This document shows, piece by piece, positions 25,023-34,711 of a DNA stretch of 64,000 bases. The stretch's first letter is position 1; each line of letters starts with the position of its first letter. A model generated the notes under the pieces. It was not told the DNA's origin. It saw nothing but the letters and a program-made list of their open reading frames with translations, and did not search any database. The stretch comes from Parapedobacter koreensis. Its GTDB lineage: Bacteria; Bacteroidota; Bacteroidia; Sphingobacteriales; Sphingobacteriaceae. Position numbers and translations under genes: made by a program. The DNA lies in contig NZ_FNZR01000003.1 of the NCBI RefSeq assembly GCF_900109365.1, positions 186,001 through 250,000 on the forward strand, written 5' to 3'.

Positions 25023-25542
25023 TCTTGACGTTATTCAGTTATATGTGTCTGATGGGGATAAAAACCTCCATATAAATTTTTAATTTTTTTAATAAAATTA
25101 GCTATTTGTTGAGATTTTGCTTGGATTATCGGATGTTAGTTACTATTTCTTTACACATTCCTTACCTTTTCCAGACCCATTGTTTGCCCCCAGGGTAACG
25201 AAACGGTATGAAAATAGTGAGTAAAGTGTAGGCAAAGAATGGCTGAGGGATATGGCAGCTGTACCTGCTCTCAGACTGCTCCCAGACTGCTGTGCATGAC
25301 AGGGCTGTCTGCCTGCGGTGAGCGAGGTGTCTGCCGGGTGTTTGGCGCACCCTTACAGCAAGCTGACCGCAGCTTGACCGCCTGTTGATCCGACCATGAT
25401 GCGGCACGTTCCTTCCGCGGGTAGCTGAAGGAGGAATTGGGTATAAGACAGTTTGGTGAGACCGCGTACAAAACCAAAAAGACTGCCTCTTGAGACAGCC
25501 TTTTTGGTTGTTTGCCGTTTTTTGAGTGGCAACAATTAGGTA
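25023..25542. other. Non-coding interval upstream of fecR, no gene seen
   Basis: The part next to fecR (25023-25160) is AT-rich and should carry the promoter of the fecR-susC operon. The part from about 25250 to 25450 is GC-rich and has short imperfect repeats (CAGACTGC at 25273 and 25283; CTGACCGC and TTGACCGC at 25363 and 25374). The minus-strand frames through it give only 60-80-residue products without recognisable motifs and with low credibility. A bidirectional terminator lies at 25472-25509. This is where a sigma gene would normally be. Confidence 0.6.
25472..25509 (-). terminator. Strong, symmetric terminator after the DUF4374 gene
   Basis: Eighteen-base arms (25472-25489 and 25492-25509) are complementary with two mismatches and end in AACCAAAAAG / CTTTTTGGTT, so it would work in both directions. 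It lies 33 bases after the DUF4374 stop codon. Confidence 0.8.
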
Positions 25543-26934
25543 TTAATAAGCTCCCAAGAAATGACTTCCAGTGCCATTGACCAATTGAGCACCTTTGGTG
25601 ATTTCCTTGGTTTTCCAGTTGATGACGTAGAGGTTACCGTCTTTGCCAGTGGGCGTCAGCGGAACATAGACATAGTCGCCATGTGCGCCAATATTCTGGT
25701 ATTGAGGGAATGTAAATTGCGAACCTGAAAATCCTTCGTCTGTCTCTTGCTCTGTGGTCAGCTTAGTGGCTGTTTTGGCATTCAAGTCGACCAGCGCAAC
25801 GTATCCACCGGCAACCGTACTTCTGGTGTACAATACCACACCGATACCATCCTGGATATAACGGAATGCCCGGATACCTGCATCTTGAATACCCAAAGCG
25901 GCATTTAAATCAAAGTCGTACGTATCATCGTAATCGTCTGTTGAACTGCTGATACGCAAGATTTGATGACCGGATCCCATGCTAGTCGCAGCTTGGTAAA
26001 TATGCCCGTCGGTACCCACGTACTGCGTCATGGTGCGGTACGAAAGATTGTCCGTGTTTGCAACCGTAGACGTAATCAATTTGGGATTCCGCAGCGTAGG
26101 GTAATCCACAACCAATGTTGTCGTTCCCAAGTCCCGCTCGTTGGTCATTTGCCAACCATTAACTAAGCCATTGTTATTATAGGTCACTGTGCCATTGACA
26201 TCATGCCTGCGGATACCCAATCCGATGAATATTTTATCCTGGGCTTCATTCAATACCGGAACATCCGCACGCCATACATGATAGCCTTGTGCTTCCAGTT
26301 CTTCACCTAACTCGATGTCGGCACTCCCCGTATTGGTGATGCCGGTAGTATTGAGGTTTATGATGGCCATACGTACTGATCCCTTTGGATTTCGATAGAC
26401 AAAATTAGGTGCTTCTCCAGTGTAAGGGTCGTCAGCTTCACCAAAAGAAACGCCTACACCAATCCCTTCTGCAGCCTTCGTCCAGCGGGGCGATGTACCT
26501 AAGATAACAGCGGTATTCAACTCGTCACCCACTTCTTCAAACTCGCCTCCGCCGTGTACGCTGTATTTGTTGAACACACCGCCATCAGCGCCCGTATATT
26601 GGATATTATACAAAAAATTTCCATCTGCAGATCCTTGTACACGTGCTGTGCGTTGGGATTTTAACGAAAATCCTTGGCCTGAATCAAATATGCGAACCAC
26701 GTGATTCGGATCGATGGCTTGTTCATGCGATAAGGCATAAGCAAGCGTACCGCCATTGCCAGGTGTACCAGCCACATCGGGGAATGCTGCCGTCAGTGTA
26801 ATCCAACGGGTGCCTTCTTCAACCGGAGGTTCGGGGTTGGGATCATCCGGCCCGTCATTATTTTTGCTACAACTGCTTAGCGTCACAGCCACTATGGCTG
26901 CAGCATACATCGCTTTGGTTAAGTGATTTCTCAT
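25543..26934 (-). CDS. DUF4374 lipoprotein, partner of TonB receptor
   Basis: A 463-residue lipoprotein: lipobox LSSC with the cysteine at C22, followed by a polar Asp/Pro linker and repeated beta-strand segments in the pattern of a propeller (for example WKTKEITKGAQLV near the end, FTFPQYQNIGAHGDYVYVPL). The sequence fits the DUF4374 family, whose genes lie beside TonB-dependent receptors for iron or heme in Bacteroidetes. It directly follows the receptor gene (12 bases), so they form an operon. A surface binding role for the receptor's ligand is inference. Confidence 0.85.
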   Translation of the reverse strand: MRNHLTKAMYAAAIVAVTLSSCSKNNDGPDDPNPEPPVEEGTRWITLTAAFPDVAGTPGNGGTLAYALSHEQAIDPNHVVRIFDSGQGFSLKSQRTARVQGSADGNFLYNIQYTGADGGVFNKYSVHGGGEFEEVGDELNTAVILGTSPRWTKAAEGIGVGVSFGEADDPYTGEAPNFVYRNPKGSVRMAIINLNTTGITNTGSADIELGEELEAQGYHVWRADVPVLNEAQDKIFIGLGIRRHDVNGTVTYNNNGLVNGWQMTNERDLGTTTLVVDYPTLRNPKLITSTVANTDNLSYRTMTQYVGTDGHIYQAATSMGSGHQILRISSSTDDYDDTYDFDLNAALGIQDAGIRAFRYIQDGIGVVLYTRSTVAGGYVALVDLNAKTATKLTTEQETDEGFSGSQFTFPQYQNIGAHGDYVYVPLTPTGKDGNLYVINWKTKEITKGAQLVNGTGSHFLGAY

Positions 26935-26946
26935 AACTATTTGTTT

Positions 26947-29391
26947 TTATAAAAATTTACTAATCGTATAATTCAGTTTGATGTAAACGCCTCTTCCCGG
27001 CTTTTGTACCATGAAATTGTCATATACTTCTGCATTGAATAGGTTTTTTACATCAAGGCTGGCCACCAATTTGCCCGACGGGAAACGATAGCTCGCACCG
27101 ATATCATGGGTGAATTGGGTAGGGGTCTCAGACCATTCCGGGGCTCCCCATACGATATAATACTGCCCTACATAGCCGGTGTTGTAGTACAAGTTCAAAA
27201 TTGATTGCTTCTGAAAAATGTTGTTCAGCCGATACTGGACGTTCGCATTGATGGTAAAAAAGGGTTCATTGGGCACCTGTTCATTGTATAAATCATGGGC
27301 TTCCCCGCTTCCATCAACTCCCCCTTTAAACAGGTTGTTGAACTTTGAAAAATTCAGCATCGCATTGAGTCGGTTGTCGTAGATGTATACGACTTCACCT
27401 TCAACGCCCCGCGCCTGTGTCTTGCCCAGATTGATATATCGGGTGGTTTGGATATCGGCGTCTTCTTCATTTTCGATTTCATCGGCATCCACCACCTGCT
27501 GGGTGATTTTATCAAAACCGTTGCGCCAGAATGCACTACCGTAAATCGAAAGCTTGTGTTTGCCGAAGTCAAATGCTCCCCAACGGAAACCAAGGTTATA
27601 ATTCACGTTTTTCTCCGGTTTTAAATTCAGGTTGGGCAAGATGTTGATTTCCGGATCGCCGTATAGATGCGTTTCGTTTGGCATGATGTAGGCGTTTTCC
27701 CCCGAGGCGATGATAAATAGCTTGGGAAGGATGTTGTAGGATACCGTCGCCCCATACCCGAAGTTGTCGGCAAATGTCGTCGTATCCCGCCTTATGATGG
27801 TATTTTGGCCATTTTGTGTGACAATCTCAGGCCGACTCCGATTCGTCCGGTTAGCGGTATATTTAACGAGTAGGTTGGTTATTAGCTTGTCGTTAAGGGT
27901 TTGTGCCTCGTAATTGAACGACAAGATATTTTTAGTTACGTCACTTACCGTGACCAAATCCCTGTTGATCGGATTCAGCAGGTCACTGTCGTTCCTGTCC
28001 GTCATTTCAAATTTATGGTTTAGCGAGACGCGGTGCCCGGGCGCGACGGTATACCCCAGGTTCGAACGTGCATTGGTGATTTTCCGATCGACTTGCGTGA
28101 TGGTTTTTTCTCCTTGTTGCCCGCCTCCGGTTGTTCGCAGTGGCACCCTTTCTCCGAATTCAATGACCTCCCTGACCGTGCCGTCCCAATTGTAGGCCAA
28201 GCCGACCGTATCTTGCAGGTAGGTGCTGCGGTTGCTGTGCACGGCATTGACACTCAATGCCAGTCCGTCAATCAGGAAATCCCTTTTGTTGTAGTTTAAG
28301 CTCAATACATGGGCCTGGTATTCGGTGAAACGACCGACATAAGGTACAGCCATGGTTGTGCCGTGGGGAATCTCGTTGTAGGTGTCCGAGACGTTGTAGC
28401 CCAAAAAGAATTGGTCGGCCCAGTTGACATCCGTAAAGCCAGCTTCAAAACGCCCACCGATGGATTTGTAGGTATTATTGAATCGTTTTGCCCGATAGGG
28501 TCTTGTGATTTGCTGCAAATGGTTGACATAAGTGGTTGACCTGCCCCATGTCGTAAAGCTGTTGTCCGTGTAAATGTGAAATCCGGACGCCCGTGCCGAA
28601 AAACCGCTTTTTTTGTCGCGGAACGTCGCTCCGATGTCCGATTGAAAGGTGTTGAACGATCCGTAAGACGTGGCCAGCGTAATGTTGTTTTGTGAGGCAT
28701 CTTTTTTCAATACCACGTTGATTGCTCCGCCTACGTAATCACCAGTCAGGTGTGAAGGCAATACCCCTTTGTATATTTCAATGCGCTCAATCATTGCAGG
28801 GGGGATATTGTTTAAGTTGAATGAAGAGCCATACGTCGAGATTTCAATACCATCCAAAAACAAGCCTACCGCACTGCCAGACAAGCCATTTAAATTATAT
28901 TCAATCTGGGATCCGATGCCACCATTTTGGCGGACACGGACGCCCACTGTCCGATCCAAGAGCTCATTGGTGGTCAAATTTCTTAATGAGGCTTCTTTCG
29001 TCTCGACGACCGCGACCGCAAATCCACTGACTTCCATCTGTCTTTTTTCGGTAGCCCGTACCACCGAAACCTCTTCCAATTGGCTGGCGGCATTGGGTTC
29101 GGCGAGGATATTTTTACGTTGCCTGGTCTGATTTATCGATATGCTGATCTTTTGGGCAACTAACTCTACGGAAGTGATGACCAATGTATAGTCACCATAG
29201 GGAATATTTTTGAGGGAGTACCGGCCCGCTTCGTCGGTCATTGTGGCGCTGTTTCCCGGTTGTAGCGTGACGGAAGCACCTACGGCAGGCTCTCCCGAGG
29301 GAACGGTTATTGTGCCGTGTAGCTCGCCGGTTTGCCCGAAAGCGGCTAAGGTTGTCAGAAGTAGAAATGCAGTGGATAAAAATTGATTCAT
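26947..29391 (-). CDS. TonB-dependent outer-membrane receptor (siderophore/heme type)
   Basis: An 814-residue receptor from the ATG at 29391, which starts a clean signal peptide (MNQFLSTAFLLLTTLAAFGQ). The in-frame extension up to 29577 runs over the divergent regulator gene and is rejected. Domains: CarboxypepD_reg-like (about 23-105), plug (about 115-225, with NELLDRTVGVRVRQNGG and IERIEIYKGVLPSHL), and barrel to the C-terminal YIKLNYTISKFL. It is divergent from an AraC/PchR-like regulator and followed by a DUF4374 gene, the usual layout for regulated iron-source uptake. There is no STN domain, so it is not FecR-coupled. Confidence 0.94.
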   Translation of the reverse strand: MNQFLSTAFLLLTTLAAFGQTGELHGTITVPSGEPAVGASVTLQPGNSATMTDEAGRYSLKNIPYGDYTLVITSVELVAQKISISINQTRQRKNILAEPNAASQLEEVSVVRATEKRQMEVSGFAVAVVETKEASLRNLTTNELLDRTVGVRVRQNGGIGSQIEYNLNGLSGSAVGLFLDGIEISTYGSSFNLNNIPPAMIERIEIYKGVLPSHLTGDYVGGAINVVLKKDASQNNITLATSYGSFNTFQSDIGATFRDKKSGFSARASGFHIYTDNSFTTWGRSTTYVNHLQQITRPYRAKRFNNTYKSIGGRFEAGFTDVNWADQFFLGYNVSDTYNEIPHGTTMAVPYVGRFTEYQAHVLSLNYNKRDFLIDGLALSVNAVHSNRSTYLQDTVGLAYNWDGTVREVIEFGERVPLRTTGGGQQGEKTITQVDRKITNARSNLGYTVAPGHRVSLNHKFEMTDRNDSDLLNPINRDLVTVSDVTKNILSFNYEAQTLNDKLITNLLVKYTANRTNRSRPEIVTQNGQNTIIRRDTTTFADNFGYGATVSYNILPKLFIIASGENAYIMPNETHLYGDPEINILPNLNLKPEKNVNYNLGFRWGAFDFGKHKLSIYGSAFWRNGFDKITQQVVDADEIENEEDADIQTTRYINLGKTQARGVEGEVVYIYDNRLNAMLNFSKFNNLFKGGVDGSGEAHDLYNEQVPNEPFFTINANVQYRLNNIFQKQSILNLYYNTGYVGQYYIVWGAPEWSETPTQFTHDIGASYRFPSGKLVASLDVKNLFNAEVYDNFMVQKPGRGVYIKLNYTISKFL

Positions 29392-29432
29392 ATATTTTTC
29401 TGATTCATTATTTATATATAGTCTAAATAATG

Positions 29433-29452
29433 TAAATTTGGCTGCAAATATA
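29433..29452. promoter_or_regulatory. Divergent -7 elements between the TonB receptor and the AraC-type regulator
   Basis: TATATTTG on the minus strand (plus 29445-29452) lies 53 bases upstream of the receptor ATG; TAAATTTG on the plus strand (29433-29440) lies 60 bases upstream of the regulator ATG. The two sites are only 4 bases apart, so transcription in one direction could hinder the other. No clear -33 elements were found. Confidence 0.45.
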
Positions 29453-29500
29453 GGGTTACATGCTACCCGTAAATTATAATTAACGGAATACAAATTATAA

Positions 29501-30511
29501 ATGACGGAATTTTCATTGCAGTGTGATGAGGTCACGCACGGGCAATTGACTGATGGGGCTGTCCGTACAATAGCCATACGAAAAGGTAAAGTTGCGATAG
29601 GCAGATTGGGTATATTTAGCTATTATCATTTTAGTCTGGATGGGTCATGCGGTTGCCATTTCCGTGTTTTGGCACAATCACGAACCGAGGTCCGGTTGGT
29701 CGGCTTGTTACAGGGACAAAACGTCAGGGTTGGGTGCGAAGGAGGGAGCAAGGATTTTTCGGCTGGCGAATGCAATTGCGTTTTTGTCTCGGAAGGCTGC
29801 GTACAGGAGATTACGACGGATCATGAGGGCCAAATTGAGCTATTCATGGTTGCGATAGGGCTTTCGGATATTTTCCTGTTATTATCCGGGAATCAATCTT
29901 TTTTCCATACGTTTCTGAAAAGCAGGAAATGCAATTGGTTACTTGAAAAGTACAACCTGCCTTTAACTATTGAGCAACTGACCGTGATCCAACAGGTGCT
30001 TTATAGGAAGCAGCCTGTATACCTACAACCTGTTTATATGCAGCTAAAGCTTGTTGAATGGTATGTGCTGTTTTTGGAGCGTGCTAACTCCCGTGTTGGC
30101 AAACCAGCATTGGGTGCATTACGTCCTGACGAAATGGAGCGCGTCCGGCAAGTGCGAAACCTGTTACATAACCACCCGGAAAAGTCCTATTCGTTGGTCG
30201 GATTAGCACACGCTGTGGGCACGAATGAGGCAACCTTGAAAAAGCACTTCAAGATTATTTATGGCACTACGGTTTTTGGGTACCTAACCGCTTGCCGCAT
30301 GGAACGCGCAAAGGCATTATTGACGGATGAAAACCTAAAAGTGGCCTTGGTGGCACAGGAAGTAGGCTACAAATACGCGTCGCATTTTTCGGCAGCTTTC
30401 CGTAAATATTTCGGCTATCTCCCTACAAAAATACTTCGGAAAATTATATCTATCCCCTCGATTATCCTAATTGAAGAATTGGAATCGGTTTACTTATTGT
30501 TGGCAGTTTGA
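29501..30511 (+). CDS. AraC family transcriptional regulator (PchR-like)
   Basis: A 336-residue regulator. The N-terminal 220 residues form a ligand-binding part of PchR-like type (begins with MTEFSLQCDEVTHGQLTDGA; central VSEGCVQEITTDHEGQIELF). Two helix-turn-helix motifs lie at about 230-320 (NEATLKKHFKIIYGTTVFGYL and LKVALVAQEVGYKYASHFSAAFRKYFGYLP). PchR-type proteins activate siderophore receptors when the ligand is present; the divergent TonB receptor is the obvious target. The last 15 residues after the second HTH are hydrophobic and may not be structured. Confidence 0.9.
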   Translation: MTEFSLQCDEVTHGQLTDGAVRTIAIRKGKVAIGRLGIFSYYHFSLDGSCGCHFRVLAQSRTEVRLVGLLQGQNVRVGCEGGSKDFSAGECNCVFVSEGCVQEITTDHEGQIELFMVAIGLSDIFLLLSGNQSFFHTFLKSRKCNWLLEKYNLPLTIEQLTVIQQVLYRKQPVYLQPVYMQLKLVEWYVLFLERANSRVGKPALGALRPDEMERVRQVRNLLHNHPEKSYSLVGLAHAVGTNEATLKKHFKIIYGTTVFGYLTACRMERAKALLTDENLKVALVAQEVGYKYASHFSAAFRKYFGYLPTKILRKIISIPSIILIEELESVYLLLAV

Positions 30512-30536
30512 TGGGCGGGGGCACGCAAAATTCACT

Positions 30537-30544
30537 TATCTTTG
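30537..30544 (+). promoter_or_regulatory. -7 element for the MATE gene
   Basis: Perfect TATCTTTG, 28 bases upstream of the proposed GTG start at 30573. No -33 at the right distance; TTTG at 30507-30510 is 26 bases away. Confidence 0.35.
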
Positions 30545-30572
30545 CCGCTCCTATAGTAAACAGCTGGATAAC

Positions 30573-31955
30573 GTGCGACAAGGATTCCATACATACAAGC
30601 CCTATTACTTAAGTACGCTGGCACTGGCTGGCCCCGTAGTCATTTCCCAATTGGGGCATATGCTGGTGCAAACCGCGGATAGTATCGTCGTTGGGCATTT
30701 TGCGGGTACTATACCGCTTGCTGCGGTATCATTGGTGCATAGCGTGTTTATGATAGTCTTGGTCATCGGCCTGGGTATCGCCTATGGCCTAACACCGTTG
30801 ATTGCGCAGGAAAACGGCCGGAAAAACCATGCCGAATGCGGGACTTTGCTCTCCAACAGTTTGTGGATTAATACGTTGTCGGGTATATTGTTGTTCTGTT
30901 TGGTGTACTTCGGTTCCATGGCGGTCATCGATCACCTCGATCAAGATCCGGCAGTGGTGCGCGAGGCCAAGCCTTACTTGTTTATCCTGGGTTTGTCCAT
31001 TGTGCCGATGATGGTATTTAATGCATTCAAGCAATTCGCGGAAGGGCTGGGGTTTACCAGGCAAGCCATGAACATTACCATATGGGGGAATGTATTGAAC
31101 ATACTGCTGGCCATTATCCTCGTAAGGGGAATGTTCGGCGTGGCTCCCATGGGTGTAAGGGGCGTGGGCTACGCAACGTTGACCGACCGGTGCTTGATGG
31201 CGCTTGTAATGGGGTTTTATGTGTTCCGATCGGTTAATTTTAAACAATACTTGCAACGGTTTGGCATTTGGCGAGCTGATGTCAAACGATGCTTAGCTAT
31301 CCTTCGCATAGGAGCGCCAGTAGCGATGCAATATGTGTTTGAGGTGGGGGCTTTTGCGGCAGCTGCTGTGGTCGCTGGGACAATTGGGGCCAATGAGCAG
31401 GCGGCGCATCAGGTGGCCATCACGTTGGCGGCTACCACTTACATGATGGCCAGTGGCATTGCCGCAGCGGCGACCATCAAAACAGGCAATAGCTACGGTA
31501 AACGCAACATGATGCGATTACGGAGATTTGCGGCTTCGAGCTATCTCATCGTATTGGCATTCATGGGATTTACCGCCTTGGTGTTCATGATATTCAATCG
31601 GTATCTCCCCTGGATTTTTACCGGGGATATCGCGGTCATTGGAGTCGCAGCCCAATTGCTGGTCATTGCCGGGTTGTTCCAACTGTTTGATGGCACACAG
31701 GTGGTCGGGTTGGGCATTCTCCGCGGTATGGGTGATGTCAATATGCCTACACTGATTACCTTTGTCGCTTACTGGGTAGTGGGATTGCCTTGTGCTTATT
31801 TACTGGGTATCACATTTAATTACGGCGTGCAGGGGATATGGTACGGGCTTACGCTCGGATTGTTCACCTCTTCATTGCTGCTGTATATGCGGTACCGGAG
31901 GGTAGTGCTCGGATTGAGCAAGGATGGAAGGAATAAAGAGCAAGGACACCCTTAA
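30573..31955 (+). CDS. MATE family multidrug efflux transporter
   Basis: A 460-residue inner-membrane exporter with 12 hydrophobic segments in two related halves. Typical features: LAGPVVISQLGHMLVQTADSI in helix 1, LIAQENGRKN after helix 2, and AANEQ-like IGANEQAAHQVAITLAA in the second half. MATE proteins expel cationic drugs with Na+ or H+. I chose the GTG at 30573 because it follows a good -7 element and places helix 1 near the N-terminus; an upstream in-frame ATG at 30471 overlaps the regulator gene. The stop codon lies in the loop of a long hairpin (31930-31972). Confidence 0.9.
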   Translation: MRQGFHTYKPYYLSTLALAGPVVISQLGHMLVQTADSIVVGHFAGTIPLAAVSLVHSVFMIVLVIGLGIAYGLTPLIAQENGRKNHAECGTLLSNSLWINTLSGILLFCLVYFGSMAVIDHLDQDPAVVREAKPYLFILGLSIVPMMVFNAFKQFAEGLGFTRQAMNITIWGNVLNILLAIILVRGMFGVAPMGVRGVGYATLTDRCLMALVMGFYVFRSVNFKQYLQRFGIWRADVKRCLAILRIGAPVAMQYVFEVGAFAAAAVVAGTIGANEQAAHQVAITLAATTYMMASGIAAAATIKTGNSYGKRNMMRLRRFAASSYLIVLAFMGFTALVFMIFNRYLPWIFTGDIAVIGVAAQLLVIAGLFQLFDGTQVVGLGILRGMGDVNMPTLITFVAYWVVGLPCAYLLGITFNYGVQGIWYGLTLGLFTSSLLLYMRYRRVVLGLSKDGRNKEQGHP

Positions 31956-31972
31956 TCCTTGTTCTTTATTCC
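31930..31972. terminator. Long hairpin spanning the MATE stop codon
   Basis: Seventeen-base arms (31930-31946 and 31956-31972) match with one mismatch around a 9-base loop that contains the stop codon of the MATE gene. It lies between two convergent genes and may terminate both, although it lacks a long T-run. Confidence 0.55.
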
Positions 31973-31984
31973 TTGTTCAATCAC

Positions 31985-33298
31985 TTAAATTTCCCTATTC
32001 ACGTCCCAATTTTCCAAATAGTCTGCTACACGTTTGACAAACCGTCCACCAAGCGCTCCATCTACCACACGGTGGTCGTAAGACAGCGAAAGGTACATCA
32101 TGTGCCGTATACCAATCATATCGCCATATTCCGTTTCGATGACAGCTGGCTTTTTTGTAATGGTGCCTACGGCTAATATGGCCACTTGCGGTTGGTTGAT
32201 GATGGGCGTACCCATGATGTTGCCGAACGCACCGATGTTAGTGAGCGTGAAGGTGCCGTCTTGGGTATCGTCGGGCCGCAGTTTGTTGGCGCGTGCGCGA
32301 CCTGCCAGATCGTTTACCGCCTTACTCAGCCCGACAAGGCTCAGTTGGTCGGCATTTTTGATCACCGGTACAATCAGATTCCCTGAAGGCAATGCAGCAG
32401 CCATCCCGATGTTGATGTTGCGCTTTTTGATGATCTGTGTCCCATTCACCGACACATTGACCATCGGAAAGTCTTTCAACGCCTTACTTACTGCTTCGAT
32501 AAAAATGGGCGTGAAAGTGATTTTTTCCCGTTCCCTTTTTTCATAAGCATCTTTTACCTTATTCCGCCAGTTGACCAGGTTGGTCACGTCGGCTTCTACA
32601 AATGAACATACGTGTGGGGAGGTCTGTACGCTTCTCACCATGTGGTCAGCTATCAGCCTGCGCATGCGATCCATCTCAATGATTTCATCGGAAGCCGATA
32701 TGGTGATAGGTGTGGGTGTAGGCACGCTTTCTGTTAGTTGGACGTCTTCTGTCTGCTGATCGCTGCGCTTCCGCATGGCTACATAATCCAGGATGTCCTG
32801 TTTGGTCACCCTGCCCTCGTTGCCAGTGCCCTTGATGGTATCCAGCTCGTCGGCAGAAATGCCTTCTTCGGCAGCGATATTTTTGACCAATGGCGAATAA
32901 AAGCGGGAATCCGCGGCTTTATTCGTATGTGGCTGGGACTTGGTTTCGGTCAGTTGGTCGATACCGGGAATATCATCATTGATGATGTTTTCCTCGGCAG
33001 GTGTTTCAATAGGTTGTTCGGCAGGTTCGTCAACAACGTCATTACCGTCGTCATCGCCCGCTACTTCGATTAGCGCGATGATGTCGCCCACTTGGGCTAC
33101 TGCATTTTCAGCAAAAAGCTGCTCCTTAAGTATCCCCGATACCGGAGATGGTACATCGGAATCCACTTTGTCCGTGGCAATTTCCAAGACCGGCTCATCC
33201 TCTTCGATGCGATCGCCAGGATATTTCAGCCATTTTATTACGGTTGCTTCCGATACGCTTTCACCCATACGGGGGAGTTGCAAGTTGAATGTTGCCAT
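31985..33298 (-). CDS. 2-oxo acid dehydrogenase E2 (dihydrolipoamide acyltransferase)
   Basis: A 437-residue E2 subunit. One lipoyl domain at 1-78 with lipoyl-lysine K44 (EIATDKVDSD), an acidic/Pro linker, an E3/E1-binding domain at about 133-170 (YSPLVKNIAAEEGISADEL), and the catalytic core with the active-site HRVVDGALGG near the C-terminus. The single lipoyl domain and the core sequence (MYLSLSYDHRVVDGALGG) fit the branched-chain or general 2-oxo acid family found in Bacteroidetes. E1 and E3 genes are not in the window, so which dehydrogenase complex it belongs to is not settled. The start was set to the second Met. Confidence 0.92.
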   Translation of the reverse strand: MATFNLQLPRMGESVSEATVIKWLKYPGDRIEEDEPVLEIATDKVDSDVPSPVSGILKEQLFAENAVAQVGDIIALIEVAGDDDGNDVVDEPAEQPIETPAEENIINDDIPGIDQLTETKSQPHTNKAADSRFYSPLVKNIAAEEGISADELDTIKGTGNEGRVTKQDILDYVAMRKRSDQQTEDVQLTESVPTPTPITISASDEIIEMDRMRRLIADHMVRSVQTSPHVCSFVEADVTNLVNWRNKVKDAYEKREREKITFTPIFIEAVSKALKDFPMVNVSVNGTQIIKKRNINIGMAAALPSGNLIVPVIKNADQLSLVGLSKAVNDLAGRARANKLRPDDTQDGTFTLTNIGAFGNIMGTPIINQPQVAILAVGTITKKPAVIETEYGDMIGIRHMMYLSLSYDHRVVDGALGGRFVKRVADYLENWDVNREI

Positions 33299-33441
33299 AA
33301 TCAATTTTATCTGTTTCAGCTTCCCACCAAATCGGCCTAAGTTACATAAATAATTGATTAAAAATAAAAGAGCGGAATTTAATTTTGTTAAATTGTGTTT
33401 TTCCGCAATTTAAAAGCTTAAAACAGGCTATTTATCTGTTT

Positions 33442-34707
33442 TTAAATGGAGCGGTGATGCTTGCCCTGCTCGGCATTCAATAATTGCCAAAGCATAAACA
33501 GGGCTGCCGCCGATGATCGTTCGATGTTGATAGCGCGGTCATGACCGAAGAGGTAATCACGTGTGACCACCCCATTTTTTCCGGCTACAGCAATCCACAC
33601 CAAGCCTACCGGTTTTTCCGGTGTGCCGCCATCCGGCCCGGCTATGCCGCTGACGGCGATGGCATAGTCGACCTGAAAATTTCGCTGAGCACCCAAAGCC
33701 ATCTCGCGTACCGTTTCTTCACTTACAGCACCATGGCTATCGAGTGTTTCTTGCTTAACATCCAATAGCTTCATTTTCATGTTGTTTGAATAGGTCACAG
33801 CACTTCCTTCAAACATGGAACTGCTTCCCGGAAGGGCGGTAATAAGCTTTGCGATGTTGCCTCCGGTACAGCTTTCCGCCGTGGCGAGGAGCAATCCACG
33901 CTGCTGCATAAAATCGCGGATTACGATCTCAAGCGAGGTGTCCTCATCGGCGAGGAAATGCTCGCCGATCCGGTTTTTCAATTGGTTGGCTATCGTTTGA
34001 GTTTCTGTTTTCAGCGTTTCCAGATCGTCCCCAGTTGCGGTCAGCCTGAGCCGGACTATGCCCGGCTTGGGTAGGTAGGCGAGGTGGATGTGATGGGGCA
34101 GGGCGGCCTCGATATCAGCAATTTTCTCGGCAAGGAAAGATTCGCCAATACCGCCAGTCAGCATCGTGTGGTGCCATAGTGGCATTCTGCCTTCAAGCTG
34201 CCGGAGGCGGGGGATCACCCGCTCGGTCATGATGTGTTTCATTTCGAAGGGCACACCGGGCATCACGATGTACGGTTTTTCTTTGTGCATCACCCACATG
34301 CCTGGTGCGGTGCCCACTTCGTTAAACAGTACCTCACTTTTATCCAATACATCAGCTTGCCTGCGGTTTATTTCAAGCATCGGCCGCTGGCTCCGCTGGA
34401 AAATGGACTCAACATGGGCAAGTACCTTGGAATCACGACGTAAGTCGCAGTCAAAATATACCGCAAGCGTTTGCTTCGTCACGTCGTCTTTTGTGGGGCC
34501 TAGCCCGCCGGTGATTAATAGGATATCCGCCCGGCCCGATGCCAGCGTAAGGGCGACGATAATGTCCGCGGGATGATCAGCCACGGAAGTGACCTGCTTG
34601 ATCTGGATGCCTATCGCATTCAATTGCTGGGCTATCCAGGCCGAATTGGTATCGATGATTTGCCCGATAAGGATCTCGTCGCCTATGGTAATGATTTCTG
34701 CTTGCAT
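33442..34707 (-). CDS. cinA: CinA family protein (competence/damage-inducible; NMN deamidase type)
   Basis: A 421-residue two-domain protein. The N-terminal MoaB/CinA molybdopterin-binding-like domain has ITIGDEILIGQIIDTNSAW and ITGGLGPTKDDVTK; the C-terminal CinA/PncC domain (about 255-415) has ATAESCTGGNIAKLITALPGSS and AVSGIAGPDGGTPEKPVG, the active-site region for nicotinamide-mononucleotide amidohydrolysis. From the ATG at 34707 the gene starts 5 bases before the end of lptD; a longer start at 34725 would overlap it. The two genes share one strand and probably one message. Confidence 0.93.
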   Translation of the reverse strand: MQAEIITIGDEILIGQIIDTNSAWIAQQLNAIGIQIKQVTSVADHPADIIVALTLASGRADILLITGGLGPTKDDVTKQTLAVYFDCDLRRDSKVLAHVESIFQRSQRPMLEINRRQADVLDKSEVLFNEVGTAPGMWVMHKEKPYIVMPGVPFEMKHIMTERVIPRLRQLEGRMPLWHHTMLTGGIGESFLAEKIADIEAALPHHIHLAYLPKPGIVRLRLTATGDDLETLKTETQTIANQLKNRIGEHFLADEDTSLEIVIRDFMQQRGLLLATAESCTGGNIAKLITALPGSSSMFEGSAVTYSNNMKMKLLDVKQETLDSHGAVSEETVREMALGAQRNFQVDYAIAVSGIAGPDGGTPEKPVGLVWIAVAGKNGVVTRDYLFGHDRAINIERSSAAALFMLWQLLNAEQGKHHRSI

Positions 34708-34711
34708 ACGA

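Noticed and set aside
29392-29577. Longer N-terminus for the TonB receptor
   Set aside because: It would overlap the divergent AraC-type gene and place a signal peptide in the middle of the protein.
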